Source: Chryseobacterium indologenes
Lineage (GTDB): Bacteria; Bacteroidota; Bacteroidia; Flavobacteriales; Weeksellaceae
Length of the DNA: 64,000 bases
Direction of reading: 5' to 3'
Assembly: GCA_001013295.1 (NCBI GenBank)
Contig: LAZY01000010.1
Span: 144,480 to 208,479, forward strand
Under the pieces are notes generated by a model that was not told where the DNA came from, did not search any database, and saw nothing but the letters and a program-made list of their open reading frames with translations. Numbering within the stretch: the stretch's first letter is position 1; each line of letters opens with the position of its first letter. Of this stretch, positions 16,244 to 25,819 are shown piece after piece. The translations under genes and the position numbers were made by a program.

Positions 16244-18178
16244 ATGAAAAAATTCTATCTTCTGCTGTTGATTTCTTTGGTGTCCCAACAGTTTTACGGA
16301 CAAAAACAGAATGAAAACACAGATAAAAAGGGGCTGATCGAAAAAGAACAGAAATCCTTTACTCATAAAATGGCTATTGGCAATAATATCAATCCCAATA
16401 CCCAGAACTATGATCTGCAGTATCAAAGAATGGATGTGAGTATGGATCCGGCAGTCAGCAGTATCTCTGGCTCGGTAACGTCTCATTTTAAACCTACGCA
16501 GAGTATGGGAAGCATTTATTTTGATCTTTCCAATGCGCTTACGGTTTCTCAGGTGAAATACCACGGAAACAATATTACTGCCTTTCAGCAGCTTTCTACC
16601 AAAGAATTAAAGATAGATTTTCCGGCTCCTCTTTCTGCGAATACTTTAGATTCACTTACAATTTATTATTCCGGAACGCCACCTACTGCTAATAATGCTT
16701 TTGCTACAGGTTTGCAGGGCGGAGTTCCTGTTCTTTCTACATTGAGTGAGCCTTATGGAGCTCAGGATTGGTTTCCTACCAAGCAGAGTATGAATGATAA
16801 AATCGACCGTTTTGATTTTAAAATCACTACTCCTGATGCCTATAGTGTGGCGGCTAATGGAAAGTTAATGTCTGAGACTTTACTTCCGAGCAATAAAAAG
16901 CTTACTTTCTGGAGAACAATGTATCCTACTGCTGCTTATCTGATTGGGTTATCTATCACCAATTTTGTCAAGCTAACGGACACTATCGGAAATCCTCCTT
17001 TTCCATTTATTAATTATATCTACCCGTCTACCAATGCGAACACTTCCAATATGAATGATATTGCATGGACCAAGCAGATCATGAACACTTTTGAAACGTA
17101 TTTCGGGACCTATCCTTTCCGTAACGAAAAATATGGCCATATGGAATATTTGTTTGGCGGAGGAATGGAGCATCAGACCATGTCTTCTATGGGAGGCTGG
17201 AATAAAACGATTATTGCCCACGAGCTGGCTCACCAGTGGTTTGGAGATAAAGTAACCTGCGGAGCCTGGAATGATATATGGCTGAATGAGGGGTTTGCAA
17301 CCTTTGGAGAGCATGTGGCTTATGAGAAGCTCATTATGCCCACTACCGATTTTTTAAATTACCTGCAAGGTCAGATCAGTTATATTACCGGAAGTGCAGG
17401 GGGCAGTGTGTATGTTCCTGATTCAGGGCTTTCAAGTGTGAACAGGATATTTGACAGCAGGCTGACTTATGCGAAAGGAGGCTACGTTCTGAGAATGTTG
17501 AAATGGATACTTGGAGATGCCGTTTTTTATCAGGCTCTTAAAGATTATCATACAAGACCGGCTTTGGCGTATAACTATGCAAGGACTTCAGATTTTAATG
17601 CTTCACTGCTTCAGTCTACAGGAAAAGATTTTACTGAATTTTTTAATGATTGGGTATCCGGAGAAGGGTATCCTACTTACCAGATCAAGTGGCAGCAGTC
17701 AGGGAATCAGACTTTATTCAAAGTTACACAGACTCAAAGTAGTCCTACCGTAAGTTTCTTTGAAATGCCTCTGCCTATAAAAGTAAACGGAACGGGTGGT
17801 GAAACAGCATATCTCGTACTGAATAATACTTCCAATAATCAATACTTCCAGGAGTCTGTCACTTTCCCGATAGCGAGTGTTCAGTTTAATTATGAATACC
17901 AGATCCTGGAAAAAAATTCTACCGTTACCAAGGATAATACTTTAAGTGTGTCATCTGTAGAAAAAGACAGTTTTGGACTTTATCCGAATCCGGCCAAAAA
18001 TGAATTGTATCTGAAAGGCATCAATAAATCAGTCGATTTCTCCATTCATGCTATCGATGGAAAATTAGTAAGAAAAGGAACTTATCAGCCAGGAAAAGCA
18101 ATAGGGATTTCAGAATTGGTTCCCGGAGCGTATATTTTTACGGTGGATGAGAAGAATATTAAATTCATCAAATATTAA
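16244..18178 (+). CDS. Secreted M1 family aminopeptidase with T9SS sorting domain
   Basis: 644 residues. A signal peptide (to about residue 20) is followed by the M1 N-terminal beta domain, then the gluzincin core. The zinc site is HELAHQ (His326, Glu327, His330) with Glu349 in NEGFATFGEH, the HExxH-x18-E spacing. The exopeptidase motif is GGMEH, slightly upstream. The last 80 residues (FGLYPNPAKNELYL to the KFIKY end) are a type A T9SS sorting domain, so the protein should reach the cell surface or medium. Likely role is peptide degradation for nutrition. It has its own promoter and a shared terminator. Confidence 0.93.
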   Translation: MKKFYLLLLISLVSQQFYGQKQNENTDKKGLIEKEQKSFTHKMAIGNNINPNTQNYDLQYQRMDVSMDPAVSSISGSVTSHFKPTQSMGSIYFDLSNALTVSQVKYHGNNITAFQQLSTKELKIDFPAPLSANTLDSLTIYYSGTPPTANNAFATGLQGGVPVLSTLSEPYGAQDWFPTKQSMNDKIDRFDFKITTPDAYSVAANGKLMSETLLPSNKKLTFWRTMYPTAAYLIGLSITNFVKLTDTIGNPPFPFINYIYPSTNANTSNMNDIAWTKQIMNTFETYFGTYPFRNEKYGHMEYLFGGGMEHQTMSSMGGWNKTIIAHELAHQWFGDKVTCGAWNDIWLNEGFATFGEHVAYEKLIMPTTDFLNYLQGQISYITGSAGGSVYVPDSGLSSVNRIFDSRLTYAKGGYVLRMLKWILGDAVFYQALKDYHTRPALAYNYARTSDFNASLLQSTGKDFTEFFNDWVSGEGYPTYQIKWQQSGNQTLFKVTQTQSSPTVSFFEMPLPIKVNGTGGETAYLVLNNTSNNQYFQESVTFPIASVQFNYEYQILEKNSTVTKDNTLSVSSVEKDSFGLYPNPAKNELYLKGINKSVDFSIHAIDGKLVRKGTYQPGKAIGISELVPGAYIFTVDEKNIKFIKY

Positions 18179-18207
18179 AAATATTGATTAATTAACATAA
18201 TGATATA

Positions 18208-18247
18208 AAAACAAAGAAGCTTTCAAATTTGAAAGCTTCTTTGTTTT
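18208..18247. terminator. Bidirectional terminator
   Basis: A perfect 40-base palindrome (20-base arms, no unpaired loop in DNA) built on CAAAGAAGCTTTCAAA. It sits between the convergent M1 peptidase and JmjC/cupin genes, and overlaps the last codons of the latter. Confidence 0.88.
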
Positions 18248-19101
18248 CTACTAGCTTTTGTCCCTCTCTCGGTAGCGGTTTTTACTTTGTATCTGAACCA
18301 TTTGTCTTTGAACAGACGACGCATAATATTATCAAAATGTCTTGTAATTACAAGGTTTTTAAAGCCACGCCATTTTTCAAGAGGGCTTGAAGGCAATGCT
18401 CTGACGGATACGGAATATCCTTCCGTATCATATTGGATATAATGCCACCATCCGGATGGGATATAAAGGGTTTCCCCGGGATGAAGAATTGCTTCATAGC
18501 CATTCAGATAGAGGAGGGCCGGATATTTTCGGTAATCAGGATTTTTTATCTGAGCCAGGCTGTGAAAATTATAGGGGAGTTTGTACATGAAATCAGACTG
18601 TTCCCAAGGGAATAGCCAGATCCTTTTGATGCCCTGAAACTGTGTGATGAAGACATGGGACATATCAATATCAATATGATTCCTGGTGACGGAACCTTCT
18701 CCTCCGAAAAACATGAAAGGCAGCCACTTTAATATCTTTCCTCCTGTCACATCATTATACAGGAGATCGTTTTTCAGTTCAGGTTTTATTTTGAGTAAAT
18801 TGAAAAGAAACAGCCTGTGTTCAGTAGGTGTAGTGGTAATCAGATCCAGGTATTCTGAAAATGTAGTCTGTTCAATAGGTTCACTGGCTACTTTATCCAG
18901 GGAATCAAGTTCACTGCCATAAATATTAACCCTCTGGCTGCCTGCTATTTCTTTAAAATACTCATAATTCCACTTTTTAAAAGCAGGACTTTCGGGACTT
19001 ACAAAGTCTTTAAGAATAACGGGAAGTCCAGGTTTCATATGGTTATTGATAAAGGTTTCCGAATCTGTGATCTTCATTTTTCTTACCGGCTTTACTCTCA
19101 T
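18223..19101 (-). CDS. Cupin-like (JmjC/Cupin_8) Fe(II)/2-oxoglutarate oxygenase family protein
   Basis: 292 residues. The Cupin_8 domain spans about 15-250. The metal triad is visible as His and Asp in TRNHIDIDMSHVF and His in SGWWHYIQY; GIKRIWLFPWEQ and HPGETLYIPSGWW are the typical strands. Related bacterial proteins are putative hydroxylases of protein or small-molecule targets; the substrate is unknown. The last codons lie inside the shared terminator palindrome. The C-terminal 45 residues are basic and not part of the core. Confidence 0.85.
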   Translation of the reverse strand: MRVKPVRKMKITDSETFINNHMKPGLPVILKDFVSPESPAFKKWNYEYFKEIAGSQRVNIYGSELDSLDKVASEPIEQTTFSEYLDLITTTPTEHRLFLFNLLKIKPELKNDLLYNDVTGGKILKWLPFMFFGGEGSVTRNHIDIDMSHVFITQFQGIKRIWLFPWEQSDFMYKLPYNFHSLAQIKNPDYRKYPALLYLNGYEAILHPGETLYIPSGWWHYIQYDTEGYSVSVRALPSSPLEKWRGFKNLVITRHFDNIMRRLFKDKWFRYKVKTATERGTKASRKQRSFQI

Positions 19102-19117
19102 ATTCTTAAATTTTGAA

Positions 19118-19125
19118 CAAATATA
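19118..19125 (-). promoter_or_regulatory. -7 box for the JmjC/cupin gene
   Basis: Reads TATATTTG on the minus strand, 16 bases before the start codon. Confidence 0.55.
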
Positions 19126-19259
19126 AATATTATCCTACTAAATTTGTAGACTAATAATGTTAAAAGTGAATACAGAATCAATTTTTTAGAATTAAGCTTA
19201 TAAAAGGTTTTATTTTACTGCCTTTTTAGTAAATTAGCACATCAAAAAAATTACCAAAA

Positions 19260-20456
19260 ATGATCTCTGAAAAATACCTTCAACATTTACAGAACGAACT
19301 TCAGAATATTGAGAATGACGGACTTTACAAAAGAGAAAGAATCATCACTTCTCAACAGAGTGCAGAAATAGAAGCCAACGGAAAAAAGCTTTTAAACTTC
19401 TGTGCGAACAATTACCTGGGATTATCCAACAATCCTGAAGTAATGAAAGCTTCTCAGGACATGATCCAGTCTCACGGATACGGAATGTCATCTGTACGTT
19501 TCATCTGCGGAACTCAGGATATTCATAAGGAACTGGAGAAAAAGATCGCTGATTTCTTAGGTCTTGAAGATACAATTCTTTATGCAGCAGCTTTTGATGC
19601 AAACGGTGGTGTATTTGAACCGTTGTTTACAGAAGAGGACGCTATTATTTCAGATGAATTGAACCACGCTTCTATTATTGATGGAGTACGTCTGTGCAAA
19701 GCAGCAAGATATAGATATAAAAACAATAATATGGCTGATCTGGAAGCTCAGCTGATCGCGGCTTCTGAAAAGAATCACCGTTTCAAAATTATTGTAACAG
19801 ACGGAGTATTCTCTATGGACGGTATCGTTGCAGACTTAAAAGGAGTTTGCGACCTTGCGGACAAGTATGATGCTTTGGTAATGGTAGACGATTCTCACGC
19901 AACCGGTTTCATCGGAAAAACAGGTCGTGGAACTCATGAAGCTAACGAAGTAATGGGTAGAGTAGACATTATCACTTCTACACTAGGAAAAGCTTTAGGA
20001 GGTGCTTTAGGAGGATTTACTTCCGGGAAGAAAGAAATCATCGATATGCTGAGACAGCGTTCAAGACCTTATCTGTTCTCGAATTCATTAGCCCCTGGAA
20101 TTGTAGGAGCTGCTTTGAAAGTATTGGATATGATCTCTGACGATACTTCTCTTCGTGATCAGGTAATGGCCAATGCAGACTATTTCAGAACGGAAATGAA
20201 AGCGAAAGGGTTTGATATTCCGGATGGTGATGCGGCTATTGTTCCGGTAATGCTTTATGATGCCCCACTTTCTCAGAAAATGGCTGAAAAGCTTATGGAT
20301 GAAGGAATCTATGTAATCGGATTCTTCTATCCGGTAGTACCGAAAGGAAAAGCGAGAATCAGAGTACAGCTTTCTGCTGCTCACACAAAAGAGCATTTGG
20401 ATAAGGCAATTGCAGCTTTTGAAAAAGTAGGAAAAGAATTAGGAGTTATTTCTTAA
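19260..20456 (+). CDS. kbl: Glycine C-acetyltransferase (2-amino-3-ketobutyrate CoA ligase)
   Basis: 398 residues, the standard length for this alpha-oxoamine synthase. The PLP Schiff-base lysine is Lys244 in [30 protein letters not shown] and LFSNSLAP are family motifs, and [15 protein letters not shown] is the usual substrate-entry stretch. It interconverts 2-amino-3-ketobutyrate plus CoA with glycine plus acetyl-CoA in threonine breakdown. No threonine dehydrogenase gene is adjacent. Closely related AONS/SPT enzymes cannot be fully excluded, but overall similarity to Kbl is strong. Confidence 0.92.
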   Translation: MISEKYLQHLQNELQNIENDGLYKRERIITSQQSAEIEANGKKLLNFCANNYLGLSNNPEVMKASQDMIQSHGYGMSSVRFICGTQDIHKELEKKIADFLGLEDTILYAAAFDANGGVFEPLFTEEDAIISDELNHASIIDGVRLCKAARYRYKNNNMADLEAQLIAASEKNHRFKIIVTDGVFSMDGIVADLKGVCDLADKYDALVMVDDSHATGFIGKTGRGTHEANEVMGRVDIITSTLGKALGGALGGFTSGKKEIIDMLRQRSRPYLFSNSLAPGIVGAALKVLDMISDDTSLRDQVMANADYFRTEMKAKGFDIPDGDAAIVPVMLYDAPLSQKMAEKLMDEGIYVIGFFYPVVPKGKARIRVQLSAAHTKEHLDKAIAAFEKVGKELGVIS

Positions 20457-20483
20457 GATAAAAAAGTTCTACGTTTGTAGCAT

Positions 20484-20523
20484 AAAAACAGGATTTCTTT
20501 GAATATAAGAAATCCTGTTTTTT
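20484..20523 (+). terminator. Terminator of kbl
   Basis: Perfect 16-base stem AAAAACAGGATTTCTT / AAGAAATCCTGTTTTT with a 7-base loop and a T run. Confidence 0.88.
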
Positions 20524-20627
20524 TATGAAAAGAATACTCATGATCACATTAATCATCATGAAGAAAGGACAGAACAGGGATCATACTCAAAAGCTTTGGT
20601 AAAACAATTGAATATTTTAGGAAGCTA

Positions 20628-20757
20628 AGTAATGCAACTTCGTCGCTGATGAAGCTTTGTGACTATGCGCTCACTTCTTCAGATCGATTGAAAATCGATC
20701 CCTTCTTAGCTCACTTAAAATAAAGCATCCACAAACATGAAGCTTTGCGTGAAAACC
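20628..20757. repeat. Dispersed element, family B, copy 2
   Basis: Contains CTTCGTCGCTGATGAAG, an inner GATCGATTGAAAATCGATC palindrome and an end AAGCTTTGCGTGAAAAC, resembling the block at 7246-7424 in order and content but diverged. Confidence 0.5.
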
Positions 20758-20949
20758 TATATTGGCTTATTCAGGGGAGGGATTGGAAATAGTATGATAA
20801 TCAATAAAAATGAAAATACATTGAAAATATGTCAATGGTAAAATGATTGTTAATATTTATTCTGGTAATTAAATTAAAACAGTTGAAAAATACTATTGCT
20901 GAATAGTTGATAATATAATATATTTGAAACTAATTCTAATAACCGTTTT

Positions 20950-21597
20950 GTGAAAAAAAAATTACTTCTTTTAGCTTTTTTTAGCTTTTTTACAACAATT
21001 TATGCTCAATCTGATTACAAATCAATACTTACTGTAAGTGCTTTTACTCCTTTTCGTGACCAACGTTATAACGTGGGTTATATGCGGAAAATAAATGAAA
21101 GATGGTGGATTGGAGGTGAACTGGGATATGGAACCGACAAAATAACTGCCGTAAGTATTGGGAGTTTTGAAGGAAAAAACAGAATTTTTGAGATAAAACC
21201 GGAAGTTTTTTACAGCCTGGCTCCTCAATCAAGATTAAAACATTTTGTATCAGCAGAAGCTTTCTATTTACAACAAATAGGAAAAGATGTTTCAGGAACC
21301 TATTATGACGAAAATGATGTTTATTATTCTTTTAGTTCAGCAGATTATAAAAGAACTAAATATGGATTAAATATCAACTACAGTATTTTGCTTCATAAAG
21401 AGTCTTCATGGTTTGGCTTTATGCCTAAAATTGGCTTCGGCATCAGGCAGAGAAATGTATCTTATACTAATATGACAAGAAGGGAAGTAGATGATGCTCC
21501 CAGAGATGGCCTTCCTTTTGACTATCAATTAAATCGGCAGGGCTCCAATCTGGGTTTCAATTTTAATGTTGATATGAAAATTATTTTCAAATTTTAG
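20950..21597 (+). CDS. Hypothetical secreted outer-membrane beta-barrel protein
   Basis: 215 residues from a GTG start. GTG is chosen because it begins a proper signal peptide (KKKLLLLAFFSFFTTIYAQ); the next Met is at residue 45. The mature part alternates polar and hydrophobic residues with aromatic strand ends (RWWIGGELGYG, YGLNINYSILL) and ends in Phe (KIIFKF), as outer-membrane barrels do. It resembles outer-membrane protein beta-barrel domain families in general; no specific function can be assigned. Confidence 0.7.
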   Translation: MKKKLLLLAFFSFFTTIYAQSDYKSILTVSAFTPFRDQRYNVGYMRKINERWWIGGELGYGTDKITAVSIGSFEGKNRIFEIKPEVFYSLAPQSRLKHFVSAEAFYLQQIGKDVSGTYYDENDVYYSFSSADYKRTKYGLNINYSILLHKESSWFGFMPKIGFGIRQRNVSYTNMTRREVDDAPRDGLPFDYQLNRQGSNLGFNFNVDMKIIFKF

Positions 21598-21666
21598 AAA
21601 ATCCCTAATCTTTATTATTTTAAGCTAAAGATTTTAGATTAAATTCTCTTTTTTTCCGAAATAAAC

Positions 21667-21674
21667 TATCTTTG
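21667..21674 (+). promoter_or_regulatory. -7 box before hemJ-like gene
   Basis: TATCTTTG fits TAnnTTTG and lies 17 bases before the ATG. Confidence 0.55.
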
Positions 21675-21690
21675 CAAACAAATTTTTAGG

Positions 21691-22242
21691 ATGCTGTATA
21701 CCATCATCAAAGCTTTGCATATTATCTTCATGGTAAGCTATTTTGCGGGGATTTTTTACCTCGTGAGAATCTTCGTTTATTATAAAGATACCGATGAATT
21801 TCCTGAAGAAAAAAAGAAAATTCTGAGAGAACAATATACTTTTATGGCCAGAAGGCTGTGGAATATTATTACCGTTCCGGCGGGAGTCATCATGGCAGTC
21901 TGTGGATTGGTCATGATCTTTTTAAATCCGGGCCTGATGAAAATGGGATGGTTCCATTTAAAACTGACGTTTCTGATCGGTCTTGCGGCTTATCATTACT
22001 GGTGCTGGAAAAAAGTCCTTCATTTAAAGGCTTTGAACGGAAATACACTGCCCACTGCCAATATCAAACTGAGACAGGCGAACGAAATTGCCACATTCAT
22101 TCTGTTCCTTGTCGTATTTACTGTGATCTTAAAATCTATGGTAATTGAATATTGGTGGCAATTAATTACAGGATTTTTCGTTCTTGTATTTCTGATCATG
22201 ATGACAGTGAAACTGGTTAATAAAAATAAAAAAAACAAATAA
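21691..22242 (+). CDS. HemJ/CopD-like membrane protein (UPF0093), probable protoporphyrinogen IX oxidase
   Basis: 183 residues with four or five membrane helices. The opening KALHIIFMVSYFAGIFYLVRIF carries the conserved His and resembles HemJ; RRLWNIITVPAG and MGWFHLKLTFLI are further family stretches. HemJ oxidises protoporphyrinogen IX to protoporphyrin IX in heme synthesis in bacteria without HemG or HemY. It is 46 bases upstream of gldF on the same strand, so joint transcription is possible though functions differ. Confidence 0.82.
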   Translation: MLYTIIKALHIIFMVSYFAGIFYLVRIFVYYKDTDEFPEEKKKILREQYTFMARRLWNIITVPAGVIMAVCGLVMIFLNPGLMKMGWFHLKLTFLIGLAAYHYWCWKKVLHLKALNGNTLPTANIKLRQANEIATFILFLVVFTVILKSMVIEYWWQLITGFFVLVFLIMMTVKLVNKNKKNK

Positions 22243-22288
22243 TTGTGGAGTAGGATATTCCCCCTTTTCTACCTTTTACTAAAAAACT

Positions 22289-23017
22289 ATGATTGCAATT
22301 TTAAAGAAAGAACTTTGGAGTTACTTTGGAAACTGGAGCGCATGGGTCATTATTGCTGCCTTCAGTCTGATAGCAACCCTTTTCCTGTTCTTTTTCGACA
22401 ACGATTCTAATATTTTTGAGATCGGAATGGCTTCTTTGCAGAGCTATTTCGTATTGGTTCCATGGCTGCTGATGTTTATCATTCCGGCCCTTTCGATGAA
22501 AACTTTTGCGGAAGAACAGCAAACGGGAACGCTAAACTGGCTTTTTTCACAACCTTTAAAAGTTTCTGATCTGGTGACAGGAAAATTCCTTTCCGTATGG
22601 ATTGTCGGGATTTTATGCCTGATTCCTTCCCTTATCTATCTTTATACAGTCTATGTACTGGGAGTTCCTGCCGGAAATATTGATCTTGGAATGACTTTCG
22701 GGAGCTATATCGGATTGATTATTTTAATTGCAGCATTTTCAGGAGTGGGAATTTTAGCTTCTTCCTTATCACAAAACCAGATTATGGCATATCTGTTAGG
22801 CGTTTTCATGTGTTTTATCATGTATTTCGGAATCGAACAGCTTGCTAGCTATAAACTTCTTGGGGGAGCCGACTTTATCCTTCAGAATATAGGTTTTTAT
22901 CAGCATTTCTTAGGCTTTACAAGAGGGCTTATTGATTTTAAAGATGTGGCTTATTTTATCCTGGTGATTGGAGGTTCATTGGTATTGTCTAATCATTTCA
23001 TTAACAAAAAGAAGTAG
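22289..23017 (+). CDS. gldF: Gliding motility-associated ABC transporter permease GldF
   Basis: 242 residues with six membrane segments of the ABC-2 permease type. KKELWSYFGNWSAWVIIAAFS at the start and the loop SMKTFAEEQQTGTLNWLFSQPL are typical of GldF. It forms an ABC complex with GldG and the ATPase GldA. gldG follows after 4 bases. gldA is not in the window, as is common because it lies elsewhere in flavobacterial genomes. Many Chryseobacterium strains do not glide yet keep these genes. Confidence 0.9.
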   Translation: MIAILKKELWSYFGNWSAWVIIAAFSLIATLFLFFFDNDSNIFEIGMASLQSYFVLVPWLLMFIIPALSMKTFAEEQQTGTLNWLFSQPLKVSDLVTGKFLSVWIVGILCLIPSLIYLYTVYVLGVPAGNIDLGMTFGSYIGLIILIAAFSGVGILASSLSQNQIMAYLLGVFMCFIMYFGIEQLASYKLLGGADFILQNIGFYQHFLGFTRGLIDFKDVAYFILVIGGSLVLSNHFINKKK

Positions 23018-23021
23018 AATT

Positions 23022-24692
23022 ATGAAGAAGTTCAATGCGAAGTCGCCACTGGGAATTTTCTTACTTGTGATTGTTCCTTTAGTCATTATCCTTGCCTATT
23101 CGGGAGGAAGATTAGATTTAACCAAAGAAAAAAGATATACCCTTTCTGATAGTACGATTAAAGTGCTGGAATCTGTTAAAAAGCCTTTGACTGTAGATGT
23201 TTACCTTGAAGGGGATTTTCCGGCAAGCTTTAAGCAGCTTCAGAGTGAGACGAAATTCATGCTTGAAGAATTCAGAAAGGTCAATCCGAAAATCGATTTC
23301 AAGTTTATTGATCCCATCAAGACCAAAATGTCTCAGGATACCCTGATGGCGATGGGAATGCAGCCGTCAATCCTTCCGGACGTTAAAGACGGTAAGATCT
23401 CCCAGATCACTCTTTTCCCTTATGCGGTGATCAAATATGGAAATGACGGTGTTTCTATTCCGCTGGTAGTACAGCAGGCAGGTATTGATGCAGATCAGCA
23501 GCTTACAAGATCTATTGAAGGATTGGAATACAGCCTTGTTTCGAACATCAAAAATATCGCAGCTGATAAGAAAAAGAAAGTAGGAATTCTGGTAAACCAC
23601 GATGAATTGAGTCCTGATGAATTCCAGGGATTTGTACATCTGGCAATGGAAAATTATGATGCCGGGCCCATCATTCCTAAAAACCAGACAGAGCTTACAC
23701 TGGAAGACGTTCCATTACTGAAACAAATGAGTGCCCTGGTGATTGCAAAACCGAGAAAAGCCTTTACTGATAGCGAAAAAGTAATTCTTGACCAATATAT
23801 TATGAATGGTGGGAAAACACTTTGGATGATCGATGCCGTAAATGCCGAAATGGACACCCTGACAAGAGCGAAAAAAATAATGCCTTTCCCGGTTGACATC
23901 AATATGACAGACTTCTTTTTCAACTATGGGGTAAGGATCAATACAGCCCTGGTAAAAGACGTTAAAAAGTTTGCCTTATTAAGACTGGTAACAGGTGAAG
24001 TAAGTGGAAACCCACAATATACAAGCTTACCTTGGCCTTATTATCCACTTGGAATTGCCGAAAACGATAACCCGATTACAAAAAATATCAATCCTGTAAA
24101 ATTTGAATTCCCGACTTCCATCGATACATTGGGCGGAAGAAAGAATATCAAAACAAAAGTTCTTTTCGAATCCAGCGAAAGAACATTGCTGAAACAGGTT
24201 CCGAATTACGTAGATCTGAAAGAAATTGCAAGTGTAGACAGCCTTGGGCAAATGGAAAAACCAAGCACACCGAAAATCTTTGCCGTGTCTTTGGAAGGGA
24301 AATTCAACTCTGCTTACGCTTCCAGAATTGAAAGAAAATCTTACCCTGGATTTAAAGCATCCAGCCCGGAAAATAAAATGATCGTGATTGCAGACGGAGA
24401 CGTGGGAAGAAATAAAGTGATCAAAGGAAAACCGCTTCCATTAGGAGTAGATCTATTAACCAACGAGCAGTTTGGTAACGAGCAGTTCCTTAGAAATGCC
24501 TTAGACTACCTTCTGGATGACAGCAACCTGATGGAGCTGAGAAACAGAAATATCGAAGAAAGACTTCTGGACAGACGCAGAATTACCGAAGAGAAAACCA
24601 ACTGGCAGTGGCTGAATTTATTGCTTCCGCTGGTGATTATTGGATTGATTGGAGGATTGTTCTTCTGGTTGAGGAAAAAGAAGTTTGGATAG
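23022..24692 (+). CDS. gldG: Gliding motility-associated ABC transporter substrate-binding protein GldG
   Basis: 556 residues from the ATG at 23022; an upstream TTG frame overlaps gldF and is rejected. One N-terminal membrane anchor (about 8-26) precedes a large periplasmic part beginning LTKEKRYTLSDSTIKVLES, the conserved GldG opening, and a C-terminal anchor (about 533-551) ends in RKKKFG. The IALNA-like ABC-type accessory fold is shared with DUF4350/GldG proteins. It is the partner of GldF. Confidence 0.92.
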   Translation: MKKFNAKSPLGIFLLVIVPLVIILAYSGGRLDLTKEKRYTLSDSTIKVLESVKKPLTVDVYLEGDFPASFKQLQSETKFMLEEFRKVNPKIDFKFIDPIKTKMSQDTLMAMGMQPSILPDVKDGKISQITLFPYAVIKYGNDGVSIPLVVQQAGIDADQQLTRSIEGLEYSLVSNIKNIAADKKKKVGILVNHDELSPDEFQGFVHLAMENYDAGPIIPKNQTELTLEDVPLLKQMSALVIAKPRKAFTDSEKVILDQYIMNGGKTLWMIDAVNAEMDTLTRAKKIMPFPVDINMTDFFFNYGVRINTALVKDVKKFALLRLVTGEVSGNPQYTSLPWPYYPLGIAENDNPITKNINPVKFEFPTSIDTLGGRKNIKTKVLFESSERTLLKQVPNYVDLKEIASVDSLGQMEKPSTPKIFAVSLEGKFNSAYASRIERKSYPGFKASSPENKMIVIADGDVGRNKVIKGKPLPLGVDLLTNEQFGNEQFLRNALDYLLDDSNLMELRNRNIEERLLDRRRITEEKTNWQWLNLLLPLVIIGLIGGLFFWLRKKKFG

Positions 24693-24727
24693 AAAAATCC
24701 CCTGCCTTCGAAATTCAAAACTTTTAA

Positions 24728-24768
24728 GCCACGAATACACTAATAAAAAAGATTCGTGCATTCGTGGC
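24728..24768. repeat. Dispersed palindrome, family A, copy 3
   Basis: Left arm GCCACGAATACACTAAT (24728-24744) is degenerate; right arm ATTCGTGCATTCGTGGC (24752-24768) is identical to the other copies. Confidence 0.85.
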
Positions 24769-24782
24769 CATTACAATAAATA

Positions 24783-24812
24783 AGAAGAGAAGCTCGACAG
24801 CTTCTCTTTTGT
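24783..24812 (+). terminator. Terminator after gldG
   Basis: Nine-base stem AGAGAAGCT / AGCTTCTCT with a CGAC loop and a T-rich tail, just after palindrome A copy 3. Confidence 0.75.
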
Positions 24813-24923
24813 TTTATGGCTATAACAGTTTATAATTCATAGTCCCAAGATCTAGATTTTTCCTTTCATTTCCATTCCAACTATTCAAAATTTCATATTC
24901 AAAAGCTTTTCTGAAAGTCCCAT

Positions 24924-25734
24924 TTAATTGTTTTTCTTATTCAAATTTACCTGATATTTCTCCAGCACATTCCATATCCCATAAAAAGCATCATTCCCTT
25001 TTTTATCCGAAAAATTAGTATTGAAGATCATAATCCTTCCCAGATTATTTTTAGGATCAAAGAACAGTATCGACATCACGCCGGGATCACCTCCCGTATG
25101 ACCAATATAGCCCCGGTTGATGGTTTGAAAAGCTATCTTTATTCCATTTTCCGGTTGGCGTCAATACATTTTCTAAAAATGCGGCCATGGAAATACTAGA
25201 ATCTGAGGAATTGAATACCTGTTCATCATCAAAAGCAAGCTTTAGACCTTTTAAATCTTGATTGGATTTCAGAAAGTAATTTTTGGATAAATAGAATTCA
25301 TTGTCCAGAATAGAAGAAGTATGGGTGGCCAGATGGCGGATGGTAATTGGTATTTGTGGGAAATTGGGGTTGACTACTTTGAAAGGTAAATATTTCTGTA
25401 CAGGATCATCCAGATTTAGTTTTCCAAGTTCCTGAGCTTTCAGAATGGTGATTCCTACAAATGTTTTAGAAACAGAAGCAATATTCTGAATCGTTTTCTC
25501 AGTATATGGTTTTTTCTCTCTGGCATCAGCAAAACCAAATCCTTTTTCATATAAAGTTGATTTTTCATCCACAATAGCAACCGCAAACCCATTGAATAAT
25601 CCCTGTTGATAGATCTTATCCAGAGCTACATTCAAAGAATCCTTTGTGTGAAGTTGTACAAAGTGGGAACCCTTTCTTGAATAGCAAGAGGTTAATACGC
25701 AGAAAATAATACTCAATATTAAAATTCCTCTCAT
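24924..25734 (-). pseudogene. Serine hydrolase (beta-lactamase/class C-like), internally deleted
   Basis: The first frame (25734 down to 25087) encodes a lipoprotein signal with lipobox TSC, the catalytic S-x-x-K as SVSKTF, and the PITIRHLATHTSSI segment, then hits a stop after about 215 residues. A second frame, starting at about 25115, gives YIGHTGGDPGVMS, the C-terminal H-T-G-G motif of the same family, and ends at 24924. About 130-150 residues that should lie between (including the Y-x-N motif) are missing, and the junction shifts the frame. This looks like a deletion rather than a sequencing error. Intact relatives hydrolyse peptides or esters in the periplasm. Confidence 0.82.
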
Positions 25735-25819
25735 ATGTTTTTAATAATAAGACACTTGATGAATCTGTTTTGTTACAGATATATTGAAATAAAAAAAGAA
25801 ACCCGAAGGTTTCAGTGTA

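Larger units (their letters stand above)
20457..20949. other. Gene-free region after kbl
   Basis: Holds the kbl terminator (20484-20523), dispersed element B copy 2 (20628-20757) and about 190 bases of AT-rich sequence before the next gene. No credible reading frame was seen. Confidence 0.6.
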
